Source: Collinsella sp. AF25-2LB (GTDB taxonomy: Bacteria; Actinomycetota; Coriobacteriia; Coriobacteriales; Coriobacteriaceae). Taken from it: a DNA stretch of 64,000 nt. The translations under genes and the position numbers were made by a program. This document shows, piece after piece, positions 8,385-17,129 of this stretch (positions are counted from its first letter, which is position 1; each line of letters opens with the position of its first letter). The notes under the pieces are model-generated. The model did no database searches and was not told where the DNA came from. It worked only from the letters and a program-made list of their open reading frames with translations. The stretch lies in contig NZ_QRUF01000011.1 in NCBI RefSeq assembly GCF_003458415.1, positions 13,719 through 77,718 on the forward strand, in the 5' to 3' direction.

Positions 8385-8565
8385 TTCGTTGCGGCGTTTT
8401 ACCAAACGCCGCAACTGCTCGACGCTGCGCGGTCACCAGAGCGACAACTTGTCATTCAAAGAGGACGGCATGACCAGAAGGTCAATGCCGCCCTCTTTTC
8501 ATGCCAATTTGTTCGCTCTGGTGACCGCTCGCTGTCGTTGCCAAAACATCGGCGTTGCCATGGCA
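8385..8565 (+). repeat. Family-1 structured 3' element, copy 2
   Basis: The best-formed copy. Hairpin A has perfect 11-bp arms TTGCGGCGTTT (8389-8399) and AAACGCCGCAA (8404-8414) with loop TACC. Hairpin B has arms GCGGTCACCAGAGCGACAA (8429-8447) and TTGTTCGCTCTGGTGACCGC (8509-8528), one base bulged, with CGAC/GTCG pairing outside. Nested hairpin C (8458-8497) has arms AAAGAGG/CCTCTTT, CGGCAT/ATGCCG and GACC/GGTC closing loop AGAA. Confidence 0.88.
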
Positions 8566-8647
8566 GTCATTGGGGATGTTCTTAAATGACTAGTCGTTGG
8601 TGACGTTCTTGTTTGACTAGTCGTTTAAGAACGTCCCCAACGACTAC
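8566..8647. repeat. Family-3 palindrome, copy 2 (tandem)
   Basis: A half unit (GTCATTGGGGATGTTCTT then AAATGACTAGTC) is followed by a fuller palindrome built on GACGTTCTT and AAGAACGTCCCC around GACTAGTC. It directly follows family-1 copy 2 and precedes the end of the gph-like gene. Confidence 0.8.
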
Positions 8648-8693
8648 TTTCCGCGCAACGGTATTGCGGCGGCTGGGTTGAGCAGCACCAGCG

Positions 8694-9362
8694 TTACTCG
8701 CCCAGAATCAGCGCCGTGAGCTCTGCCTGGGTGTCCACCACGTAGTCGGCGCCGGCGGCTTCCAGCTCTGCGCGGCCGCGGAAGCCCCAGCTGACGCCCG
8801 CGCTCTTAAGGCCGGCGTTGTGGCCGGTCAGGATATCGACATTGGAATCGCCTACGTAGAGCGTGGTCGTTGGGTCGGCGCCCAGCTCTTCCATCACATG
8901 CAGCGTAACTGGCGCCTCGGGCTTGGGGGGAAACGCATCGACGCGGCCCTGCACCAGCGCAAAGCGCTCGGAACCAAAATACTTCTCGATAAGCGGAGCG
9001 GCCGAGACGTGGTCCTTGTTGGTGAGCACGGCAAGCTGCACGCCCGCGGCACGCAGGCGGTCGAGCATCTCGATTGTGCCGGCATAGGGGGCGGTGTGGT
9101 CCTCCTTGTGCTCGCCGTAGTAAGCCCTAAACTCGGCAAGCGTCTGCTCAAACATGCGGCCGTCGCCCGCATACTCGGCGGGCATAAAGCGCTCAACCAG
9201 CTTGAGCATGCCGTTTCCCACCTTGTAGCGGTACTCGTCGACGGCAAACGTAGGCCAGCCGTGCGTCTCGCAGGTATGGTTGCCGGCGGCCGCCAGGTCC
9301 TCGAGCGTGTTGAGGATGGTGCCGTCCAGATCAAAGATCACATGGGAAAAGGCTGCTGCCAT
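8694..9362 (-). CDS. gph: HAD hydrolase, phosphoglycolate-phosphatase-like
   Basis: A 222-residue cytoplasmic HAD-family phosphatase. Motif I FDLDGTILNT near the N-terminus carries the nucleophile Asp. Motif II is LTNKDH, and motif IV lies in LYVGDSNVDILTG. A helical cap follows motif I, as in Gph/PGPase. Substrate assignment within this subfamily is loose: phosphoglycolate, pyrophosphate and sugar phosphates are all possible. The ATG at 9362 has GGGAG seven bases upstream; longer in-frame starts lack a site. It is convergent with the lipoprotein gene. Confidence 0.85.
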   Translation of the reverse strand: MAAAFSHVIFDLDGTILNTLEDLAAAGNHTCETHGWPTFAVDEYRYKVGNGMLKLVERFMPAEYAGDGRMFEQTLAEFRAYYGEHKEDHTAPYAGTIEMLDRLRAAGVQLAVLTNKDHVSAAPLIEKYFGSERFALVQGRVDAFPPKPEAPVTLHVMEELGADPTTTLYVGDSNVDILTGHNAGLKSAGVSWGFRGRAELEAAGADYVVDTQAELTALILGE

Positions 9363-9485
9363 GAAAGCTCCCGTCGTTGGGTTTAAAACGCACCTCATAA
9401 TACTGGGCTTATGCGTTGGGCGTGCTTGGAATCTGAACATCTCCAGGGATATCAGGTGACATCGCGCCAATCATGCGATTCCGCC

Positions 9486-9543
9486 CTAGCAAATTCTCGA
9501 CAGCTGCTTTCCCACGAGCATGTCGAGAATGCGGGTCGAGCCC
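9486..9543 (-). pseudogene. Fragment of the hypE 3' end (possible attachment-site copy)
   Basis: Bases 9487-9543 match the hypE 3' end (16048-16104) at 54 of 57 positions in the same orientation. Translated, it ends in LDMLVGKQLSRIC and a stop; hypE ends in LDMLVGEQLPRIC. The fragment stops one base from the licR stop codon. It is not a gene by itself; it marks a duplication at the edge of the beta-glucoside cassette. Confidence 0.9.
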
Positions 9544-9544
9544 T

Positions 9545-11515
9545 CTACCCGATATCATGCGTAAGCGCAGCCAGAAACTCCTCGAACGTGTCGGTCTGCA
9601 TGAGCCTCATCGTTGTCTCTACCGAGGAGAACACCTCGATAATCAGGTCGAGCACATCTCTAAAGAGCCCCATGTCTTCCTGCGCGATGCCTATAAGCAG
9701 CACAAACCGCACGTCGTGGCGTCCCCAGGGAATCGAGGCGTCATTGTGGGCCACGGCGATAAACGAGCGCTCGGGATATACCGAGATCGCGTGAGGCATG
9801 GCAAGGCTGTCGGTAAACGCCGTCGACGAGACACTCTCGCGCAGATGCACGTCAGCGATATACTCGGGCGTTGCGAGCCCCTGAGCGGCCAAAAGCTCTC
9901 CCATTCGGTCGATGCAGCTTGTGGCGTCGTTTGCGTCTACGTTGCGCATAAACAGCCCCGGCTGTAGCAGGCGCCCCAAAAGGCCCTGGGCATAGAGGCG
10001 CCGCCGTTGCTCTTGGATAGCGCAAAGCCGGTCGCGGATCTTTCGCACGTTTTGCTTAGTGAGGATTGGCCCAATCAAGATCTTGGTGCTGCCGCCGCAA
10101 ACCGGCACGTCGATCGTTGCAATCACCACATCGCTCTCGGGAGGATCGGCCAGGTAGCCATCACAGCTCATCACGGCAACAACACTTATGTCGTCGCCAA
10201 ACTCGGACTTGAGGTCGTCGACGAGCCTGCGTGCAAAATCGTGATACTCCTCGATAATCACCGTGCAGGTGATGGCACCGTCGGGCGCAGAGAACTTCTC
10301 AAAGTAGGCGCCGATGTGAAAGGCGATAAACGCGATTTCGTTCTCGCCTACCTCAACATTCATGGCGGTCGAGAAACGGTGGGCGATATAGACCGCCATG
10401 TCGTAGACCGGTGCGTGTTCGCTTTTGATTTGCGCGGCGAGCGGGTTGGGGTAGCTTACGTGGTAGACGGCGCGCTGGTAGGCGTTAAACATATGCAGGA
10501 CGAGCTGCAAGCGCATAGGCTCGTCGATAAAGCGCGGCAGGTTGTAGCGCTCGCCACACTCGTCGAGAATCCCCAGGACCATGTCCATAAAATCGCGGTC
10601 GATGATGCTTGCGAGCTTCTCGCGGTTGAGGTCGCCAAAATCGCAGCGCTCGACGGAAAGCGCCAGAAGCAGCAGGATCTGCTGAAAATCGGCACGCGGG
10701 ACGGCGCAGCCAAACTCCTTCTCAAAGTAGGCGGCGATGCACTGGGCGCAGCGCACAATCTGCTCACGCTGCCCAAGCTGCGCCACCAGGCCGTCTCCGT
10801 CGATGGGGCCGTCCACCTCGCTGAGCTCGTTGTTCGAGGTGAGCCTGATAATGATCACCAGCAGGTGCATGAGCAGGTTGGAGAACGCGTAGTTGTTGAT
10901 AAACAGGTCCGAGCGCTGACAAATCTCGACCAGGCTCGAGAGGATTCCTTGCACATCAAAGCCGGGAAACATGTTCTCGAGCGTCTTGGTCGAGGTGAAG
11001 TAGCCATAGGAGTTGTGCGTGGCTATGTGGCCGAGAAGTTTGCGCTTGTCGGCCTCACGCCCCGTGAGCGTCATGCGGTAGTCATGTGTCTCGATATTGA
11101 GGTCAAACTGTCGCACGAGCGCCCGCGCCTGCGGCATCACGGAACTCTGAAACGTGCTTTCGCTGATAAAGAGCTCGTCGGACACATCGAAGACGGAGAG
11201 TCCGTCGCGCGCGTTCACAAGGCGCGAGATGGTGAAGTCGCGCCGCGAATCGCTGCCAGCGGGGACGATATCGGCGTTGCCGAGGAGGGAGGCCGGGGCA
11301 TTGCCGGCGGCCGACGTTGTTGCAGCAAGACGATACCCCTCTTTAGATGATTCGATATGTCGTGTACCGGCCTCGTTGACCTCGGCAACATAGTTGCGGA
11401 TGCTGCGCTCGCTTGCGCCCAACAAGCTGGCGAGCATAGAGGAAGATATCCAGGAGCTGCTGTTTTCGAGCACATTGATCATGCGGTTGATGCGGTTCTG
11501 CTTGGCGCTCGACAT
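9545..11515 (-). CDS. licR: LicR-type PTS-regulated transcriptional activator
   Basis: A 656-residue multidomain regulator. In order: N-terminal HTH (1-60), a second helical DNA-binding part, PRD1 (about 190-290), PRD2 (about 300-405, with NPLAAQIKSEHAPVYDMA and EIAFIAFHIGAYFE), an EIIB-like domain (about 410-495) and an EIIA-like domain (about 510-656) with MPHA at His575. Proteins of this kind are phosphorylated by HPr and EII components, which couples cellobiose or beta-glucoside operon activation to substrate flux. ATG 11515 follows GGGAG. It is divergent from the celA-type gene, which is its likely target, and three 28-bp-spaced repeats lie between them. The 3' end abuts the hypE fragment. 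Confidence 0.9.
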   Translation of the reverse strand: MSSAKQNRINRMINVLENSSSWISSSMLASLLGASERSIRNYVAEVNEAGTRHIESSKEGYRLAATTSAAGNAPASLLGNADIVPAGSDSRRDFTISRLVNARDGLSVFDVSDELFISESTFQSSVMPQARALVRQFDLNIETHDYRMTLTGREADKRKLLGHIATHNSYGYFTSTKTLENMFPGFDVQGILSSLVEICQRSDLFINNYAFSNLLMHLLVIIIRLTSNNELSEVDGPIDGDGLVAQLGQREQIVRCAQCIAAYFEKEFGCAVPRADFQQILLLLALSVERCDFGDLNREKLASIIDRDFMDMVLGILDECGERYNLPRFIDEPMRLQLVLHMFNAYQRAVYHVSYPNPLAAQIKSEHAPVYDMAVYIAHRFSTAMNVEVGENEIAFIAFHIGAYFEKFSAPDGAITCTVIIEEYHDFARRLVDDLKSEFGDDISVVAVMSCDGYLADPPESDVVIATIDVPVCGGSTKILIGPILTKQNVRKIRDRLCAIQEQRRRLYAQGLLGRLLQPGLFMRNVDANDATSCIDRMGELLAAQGLATPEYIADVHLRESVSSTAFTDSLAMPHAISVYPERSFIAVAHNDASIPWGRHDVRFVLLIGIAQEDMGLFRDVLDLIIEVFSSVETTMRLMQTDTFEEFLAALTHDIG

Positions 11516-11595
11516 GGTTTTCTCCCAGAGATGATCGGCAGATAGGGTGTACCGCCCCATGGTATCTCAGGGAAAGACGGGGCGTCTTTTTCAAT

Positions 11596-11670
11596 TTGCC
11601 GCCCAAGCGGAAAACCGCCCGGCTTGCCGCGCAAGCGGAAAATCTGCCGCCTTGCCGCCATGCGGCAAAA
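11596..11670. promoter_or_regulatory. Three direct dyad repeats, probable regulator-binding array
   Basis: TTGCCGCCCAAGCGGAAAA (11596), TTGCCGCGCAAGCGGAAAA (11624) and TTGCCGCCATGCGGCAAAA (11652) recur at exactly 28-bp spacing, each a dyad of TTGCCGC or CCGC with GCGG or GCGGCAA. They lie between licR and the PTS operon, upstream of the likely -10. Binding by the LicR-type protein is inferred. Confidence 0.65.
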
Positions 11671-11701
11671 AGACGGTTGGCGGCAAGAACCCTCTGCCGC
11701 G

Positions 11702-11707
11702 TATAGT
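11702..11707 (+). promoter_or_regulatory. Probable -10 box of the beta-glucoside operon
   Basis: TATAGT lies 32 bp downstream of the repeat array and ~110 bp before the first start codon. No good -35 is seen, as expected for an activator-dependent promoter. Confidence 0.45.
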
Positions 11708-11816
11708 GCGGTCACGGTCAAGGGCGGCCGGGTCGACACGGACGCTCAAGAACATGGCGGGGACTGCGGCGGCATCGGAGCTGCCTTGGGCCCGCTTATT
11801 GGGAAAGGAGTACCCC

Positions 11817-12158
11817 ATGGCAGACGAGAACGGCACCGTCCGTATTCTCCTCGCTTGCGGCATCGGTGCCTCGACCGGCTTTATGGCGGCGGGCATGCGC
11901 AGGGTCGCAAAGTCCAAGGGCCTTGACTGCACCATCAATGCGGTCAGCAAATCTGAAATTATGGACTATGCCGATAAGATCGATGCCCTCCTCTTGGGGC
12001 CGCATTTTGCCGCCGAGGTTCCGGCGACGCAAAAAATGCTTGAGCCTTACGGTGTAAAGGTAATGTCAATCGACCCTGATTATTATGCGTCGCTTGATGG
12101 CGAGGGGATTCTCGAAGATGCCTACGATCTTCTCGACATAGATTTTGATGGCGAATAG
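11817..12158 (+). CDS. celA: PTS lactose/cellobiose-family EIIB
   Basis: A 113-residue cytoplasmic domain protein that transfers phosphate from EIIA to the incoming sugar. The N-terminal strand ends in ILLACGIGASTG, placing the phosphorylated Cys in the P-loop typical of EIIB-Cel/Lac. It is followed by an LLGPHF block and a C-terminal Asp-rich helix. GGAAAGGAG precedes the ATG. It is the first gene of an operon with EIIC (three bases later), EIIA, 6-phospho-beta-glucosidase and HPr. Confidence 0.92.
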   Translation: MADENGTVRILLACGIGASTGFMAAGMRRVAKSKGLDCTINAVSKSEIMDYADKIDALLLGPHFAAEVPATQKMLEPYGVKVMSIDPDYYASLDGEGILEDAYDLLDIDFDGE

Positions 12159-12170
12159 GGTGTGCTTGAT

Positions 12171-13559
12171 ATGTCTAATGTGATGGAAAAAGTCCAAGGG
12201 AGCATCGAAAAGAACGTTGTCCCCGTTGTCAATAAGCTTACGTCGAGCTATTGGTTTGGAATCGTTGCCAATGCCGTTTTGTATATCGTTCCGTTTACAA
12301 TGGTCTCGGCAATTCCGAGCCTTTTTAATGTGGTTCGTAATTTTGTGCCCGCTCTACCTGACCTGTCAGCGCTTAATACCTACTCGTTTGGTCTCGTAGG
12401 AATGTTCATCGCTTTTATCATTCCTCACAGCGTCTGTGTCAAGGAGGACGATAAAGGTAGGGCCCTGATCGCTGGCTTTACCGGCGTCGGCGCTTTTATG
12501 CTGTGCATGAATCCCCAGACGGTCGATGAGGGCATGGCCTTCGAGATGTGGAAGTTCGGCTCGAGCGGCATGTTTGCGGCTATGGCAGTGGGTATCACGG
12601 TCGGTGCAATCTACAAGTTCGCAGCGCATCATAGCTTCTTCGGTGAAGAATCGGTTATCCCTGATTTTGTTAAAAGCTGGTTCGACAGCATTATCCCAAT
12701 TTTGCTGAGCCTTACAATTGCGTTTCTGCTGACGTTTCTTGTTCGAATTGATGTCTTTACCGTAATTGCGCTGATTCTTTCACCCGTTACCAGTTTTGGC
12801 CAGTCTCTCCCCGGCGTTGTGTTTATGGCTTTGGTGATGGACGTGTTCTACTTCTTTGGTGTTTCGGGCTGGGCGTTTATTTCGGTGACGCTTCCGATCA
12901 CCCAGGGTGGTATGGCTGAGAATATGGCTGCAGTTGCCGCGGGGGCTACGCCGACCAACATCAATGCGTATGGCCTTTCGCGCTACTACATGATTGGCGG
13001 AGAGCTCAACACTTTGCCTCTGGCGTTTATGATGCTGTTCTCGAAATCCAAAAAGAACCGCACGCTCGGTAAGGCGACGTTCGTGCCGTCCCTCTTTAAT
13101 ATCAATGAGCCTCTGGTTTTTTCCACTATCGTTAATAATCCCTATCTGTTCATCCCGGTTATTCTTCAAGCTATCATTCTGCCCGCAAATGCCTATCTGT
13201 GGCTGCAGTTCGACTGGGCAAGTCTCCATACCCAGATGTTTGCGATGAACTTCCTTCCCAACGCGGTTTCGGCTTACTTCCTTTCCAACGGAGATTTTCG
13301 CAACGTGGTGCTTGTCGTGGTGAACCTGATTCTTGCGGCAATCATTTGGTATCCCTTCTTTAAGGTTTTCGACAAACATGCCGCAGAGGACGAGCAGAAA
13401 AGCGAGGCTGAGCGCGCTGCGAAGAAGGCGGCAAAACGTGTCGCTCGTGAGGCAAGGAAGGCTGCAAACATTTCCGAGACTGCTTCTGAGAATGGTCCAT
13501 CCGAAAAAGTTGTGCTGGCAGCTGCAGATTCTACAACGACGGGAGCGAACGATGAGTGA
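12171..13559 (+). CDS. celB: PTS lactose/cellobiose-family EIIC permease
   Basis: A membrane permease of ~462 residues with about ten hydrophobic segments. Conserved EIIC-Cel blocks include FINEPLVFSTIVNNPYLFIPVIL (in part NEPLVF) and PNAVSAYF. It translocates and helps phosphorylate a beta-glucoside such as cellobiose. The ATG at 12171 is chosen over GTG 12162 because the AGGG site fits it better; three extra residues would not change the protein. The C-terminus is a long charged Lys/Ala-rich tail (~60 residues) beyond the last membrane span, longer than usual. Its last 8 bases overlap the EIIA gene. Confidence 0.9.
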   Translation: MSNVMEKVQGSIEKNVVPVVNKLTSSYWFGIVANAVLYIVPFTMVSAIPSLFNVVRNFVPALPDLSALNTYSFGLVGMFIAFIIPHSVCVKEDDKGRALIAGFTGVGAFMLCMNPQTVDEGMAFEMWKFGSSGMFAAMAVGITVGAIYKFAAHHSFFGEESVIPDFVKSWFDSIIPILLSLTIAFLLTFLVRIDVFTVIALILSPVTSFGQSLPGVVFMALVMDVFYFFGVSGWAFISVTLPITQGGMAENMAAVAAGATPTNINAYGLSRYYMIGGELNTLPLAFMMLFSKSKKNRTLGKATFVPSLFNINEPLVFSTIVNNPYLFIPVILQAIILPANAYLWLQFDWASLHTQMFAMNFLPNAVSAYFLSNGDFRNVVLVVVNLILAAIIWYPFFKVFDKHAAEDEQKSEAERAAKKAAKRVAREARKAANISETASENGPSEKVVLAAADSTTTGANDE

Positions 13560-13884
13560 CGCAATTGACATCAGCGCTGTGGCTATGGAAGTCATTTTAA
13601 ATACTGGTGACGGTAGGACTTGTATTGACCAGGCGTTGGATAGCTTGGCGGAGTTTGATTTTGATGCGGCAGAGGAGCACCTTGCCCAAGCGGATGCAAA
13701 GATTCTGACCGCGCATAAAGTGCAGACTGCCACGATTCAAGCCCAAGCGGCAGGTGAGGAAGTCGAGTACTCGTTGCTTTTTACGCATGCTCAGGACACT
13801 CTCATGACCATTAGTGCTGAACTTCATATGGTTAAAAAGATGATGCCGATTGTGCGCGCACTGGCTATCCGCGCCGGTCAGTAA
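13552..13884 (+). CDS. celC: PTS lactose/cellobiose-family EIIA
   Basis: A 110-residue helical-bundle phosphocarrier. The block LLFTHAQDTLMT carries the phosphorylated His, and AHKVQTATIQAQ is the family signature. It accepts phosphate from HPr and passes it to the EIIB encoded first in the operon. The ATG overlaps the end of the EIIC gene by 8 bases, which suggests translational coupling. Length matches the family (~105). Confidence 0.92.
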   Translation: MSDAIDISAVAMEVILNTGDGRTCIDQALDSLAEFDFDAAEEHLAQADAKILTAHKVQTATIQAQAAGEEVEYSLLFTHAQDTLMTISAELHMVKKMMPIVRALAIRAGQ

Positions 13885-13961
13885 TTCGAATCTTCCAATT
13901 GGTTGACGCGAGGGAGATTGCGACAAAGGTCTCCCTCTATTTTTAAGAACTCCATCTTTAA

Positions 13962-15506
<1,545 letters not shown>

Positions 15507-15515
15507 GGAGTAGAG

Positions 15516-15782
15516 ATGGTTTCCAAGACGACGGTCGTCAAGAATCCGAGCGGCATCCACGCGCGCCCTGCATCGCTGTTTGTGCAGGAGGCGAGCAAGT
15601 ACGAGAGCTCGATCACCGTTGGTAAGGTGGGCGGAGACGCCAAAGACGCCAAGTCGATCCTGATGGTTATGAGCCTGGGAATGGCCTGTGGTTGCGAGAT
15701 TGAGATTGCAGCCGACGGCGCCGACGAGGCGGCCGCCGTCGATGCCCTCGTGGCGCTAATCGAGAGCGGCTGCGGGGAGTAG
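15516..15782 (+). CDS. ptsH: HPr-family phosphocarrier
   Basis: An 88-residue HPr. His15 in SGIHARPAS is the PEP-dependent phosphorylation site, and Ser47 in KSILMVMSLG matches the HPr-kinase site position. It starts ten bases after the glucosidase stop with a GGAG site, so it is co-transcribed with the beta-glucoside operon. A dedicated HPr inside a sugar cassette is less common than one next to ptsI. I cannot tell whether it is the only HPr of the genome. Confidence 0.93.
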   Translation: MVSKTTVVKNPSGIHARPASLFVQEASKYESSITVGKVGGDAKDAKSILMVMSLGMACGCEIEIAADGADEAAAVDALVALIESGCGE

Positions 15783-15801
15783 GCGGGCAAAAGCCACGTC
15801 G

Positions 15802-15924
15802 ATGCTCGTTACCTTGCTGCCTATCATGGCGCTTGGAGGCATCGGCGACGTTCGCCAGATTCTCATACAGCTGGGCGTGAGCGTCTCGCTCGTACTGCTG
15901 ACGTATCCAAAGTTCCGAGTGTAG
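15802..15924 (+). pseudogene. Small hydrophobic ORF, possibly a membrane-protein 3' remnant
   Basis: A 40-residue frame of two hydrophobic stretches (VTLLPIMALGGIG and VSVSLVLLTYP) ends in KFRV. The frame is open further upstream, to about 15784, without a convincing ribosome binding site. It reads like the C-terminus of an integral membrane protein left behind when the cassette was assembled. It could also be a genuine small membrane protein or chance. Confidence 0.3.
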
Positions 15925-15950
15925 ATAACGGCAAAGCTCGCAAATGCAAG

Positions 15951-15990
15951 GACCCCCGCGACCGATTCAACTCGGTCGTGGGGGTCTCTT
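15951..15990 (+). terminator. Terminator of the beta-glucoside/HPr operon
   Basis: GACCCCCGCGACCGA and TCGGTCGTGGGGGTC form a 15-bp stem with one mismatch and a six-base loop, followed by TCTTGT. It lies between the operon and the convergent hypE. Confidence 0.7.
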
Positions 15991-16046
15991 GTGCTGAGCG
16001 ATCAAAAGCGCATTGTTCAAAGCGCGGTGGCGCACGGATGCCGTCG

Positions 16047-17081
16047 TTAGCAAATTCTCGGCAGCTGCTCTCCCACGAGCATGTCGAGGATGCGGGTCGA
16101 GCCCCAGCCGGTGCGCACACGCACGGCGGGACGGGCGCCCTCGGCAAGTGGCAGCACGCGACCGATGATGGCGGCGTTTTCGCCGTAGTGGGCGGCGCGC
16201 ATGGCGGTTAGAGCCGCATCGGCCTGCTCGGCCGGCACGACGGCAACCATCTTGCCCTCGTTTGCCACCTGCAGCACATCGTAGCCGAGCATCTCGCAGG
16301 CGGCCTGCACGTCGGGACGCACGGGCACGGCATCCTCGTCGACCTCCATGGCAACGCCGCTGGCCTGCGCAAACTCGTTGAGCGTCGAGGCCAGGCCACC
16401 GCGCGTGGGGTCGCGAAAGCAACGCGTGCCGGGCGCTGCGGCCAGAACGTCGGCAATCAGGTGGTTGAGCGGTGCGGCATCGCTTTCGATCGTGCTCGAA
16501 AACGCCAAGCCCTCGCGCTGGCTCATGATGGCGATGCCGTGGTCGCCCAGTGTGCCCGACACCAGGATGACGTCGCCGGGCCGGCAGTTTGCGCCACTGA
16601 GCGCCACGCCCGCGGGTACCTCGCCCACACCGGCGGTATTGATATAGACGCCGTCGGCCCCGCCGCGCTCGACCACCTTAGTGTCGCCCGTGATTATGGA
16701 CACGCCCGCTTCGTGCGCCGTTTTGGCCATCGTCTGCACAATCTGGTGGAGCTTATCCATGGGATAGCCCTCTTCGAGGATGAAGCCGCACGATAGGTAG
16801 CGCACGTTGGCGCCCGAGGTCGCGACGTCGTTGACGGTTCCGCACACGGCGAGGCGGCCGATGTTGCCACCGGGGAAGAACTGCGGCGAGACTACAAAGC
16901 TGTCGGTCGACATGGCGATGCGCCCGCTCGCGGGCAGCGTGGCGACGCCGGCGTCGTTGCCTTCGAGCAGCTCGGGCGACCCAAAGGCATCCAAAAAGAC
17001 CTCATCGATGATGCGTTTCATCATCTGGCCGCCGGAGCCGTGGCCCAGCAGGACGGTGCTATCGGTAACGCTATGGGACAT
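16047..17081 (-). CDS. hypE: Hydrogenase maturation protein HypE
   Basis: A 344-residue enzyme that, with HypF, makes the cyanide ligand of the Ni-Fe active site: its C-terminal Cys is carbamoylated and dehydrated to thiocyanate. The C-terminus PRIC with Cys344 is intact. N-terminal GHGSGGQMM and the AIRS/PurM-like blocks (GNDAGV, ITGDTKVV, RDPTRGGLA) are present. It is last in the minus-strand run orf82-nikR-hypF-hypC-hypD-hypE. Its last 57 bases are duplicated at 9486-9543. Confidence 0.96.
   Translation of the reverse strand: MSHSVTDSTVLLGHGSGGQMMKRIIDEVFLDAFGSPELLEGNDAGVATLPASGRIAMSTDSFVVSPQFFPGGNIGRLAVCGTVNDVATSGANVRYLSCGFILEEGYPMDKLHQIVQTMAKTAHEAGVSIITGDTKVVERGGADGVYINTAGVGEVPAGVALSGANCRPGDVILVSGTLGDHGIAIMSQREGLAFSSTIESDAAPLNHLIADVLAAAPGTRCFRDPTRGGLASTLNEFAQASGVAMEVDEDAVPVRPDVQAACEMLGYDVLQVANEGKMVAVVPAEQADAALTAMRAAHYGENAAIIGRVLPLAEGARPAVRVRTGWGSTRILDMLVGEQLPRIC
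16048..16104. repeat. 57-bp direct repeat, hypE-side copy
   Basis: Matches 9487-9543 with three mismatches, about 6.56 kb apart in the same orientation. It bounds the beta-glucoside cassette on the right. Confidence 0.9.
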
Positions 17082-17129
17082 ATCGAAAACTCCAATCGTG
17101 GGTGGTGCCAGTGTGCGGGTGCGTCCGGA

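Noticed and set aside
11596..11670. Possible short CRISPR array
   Set aside because: Repeats are 19 bp with 9-bp gaps and no cas genes; the dyads and position fit operators.
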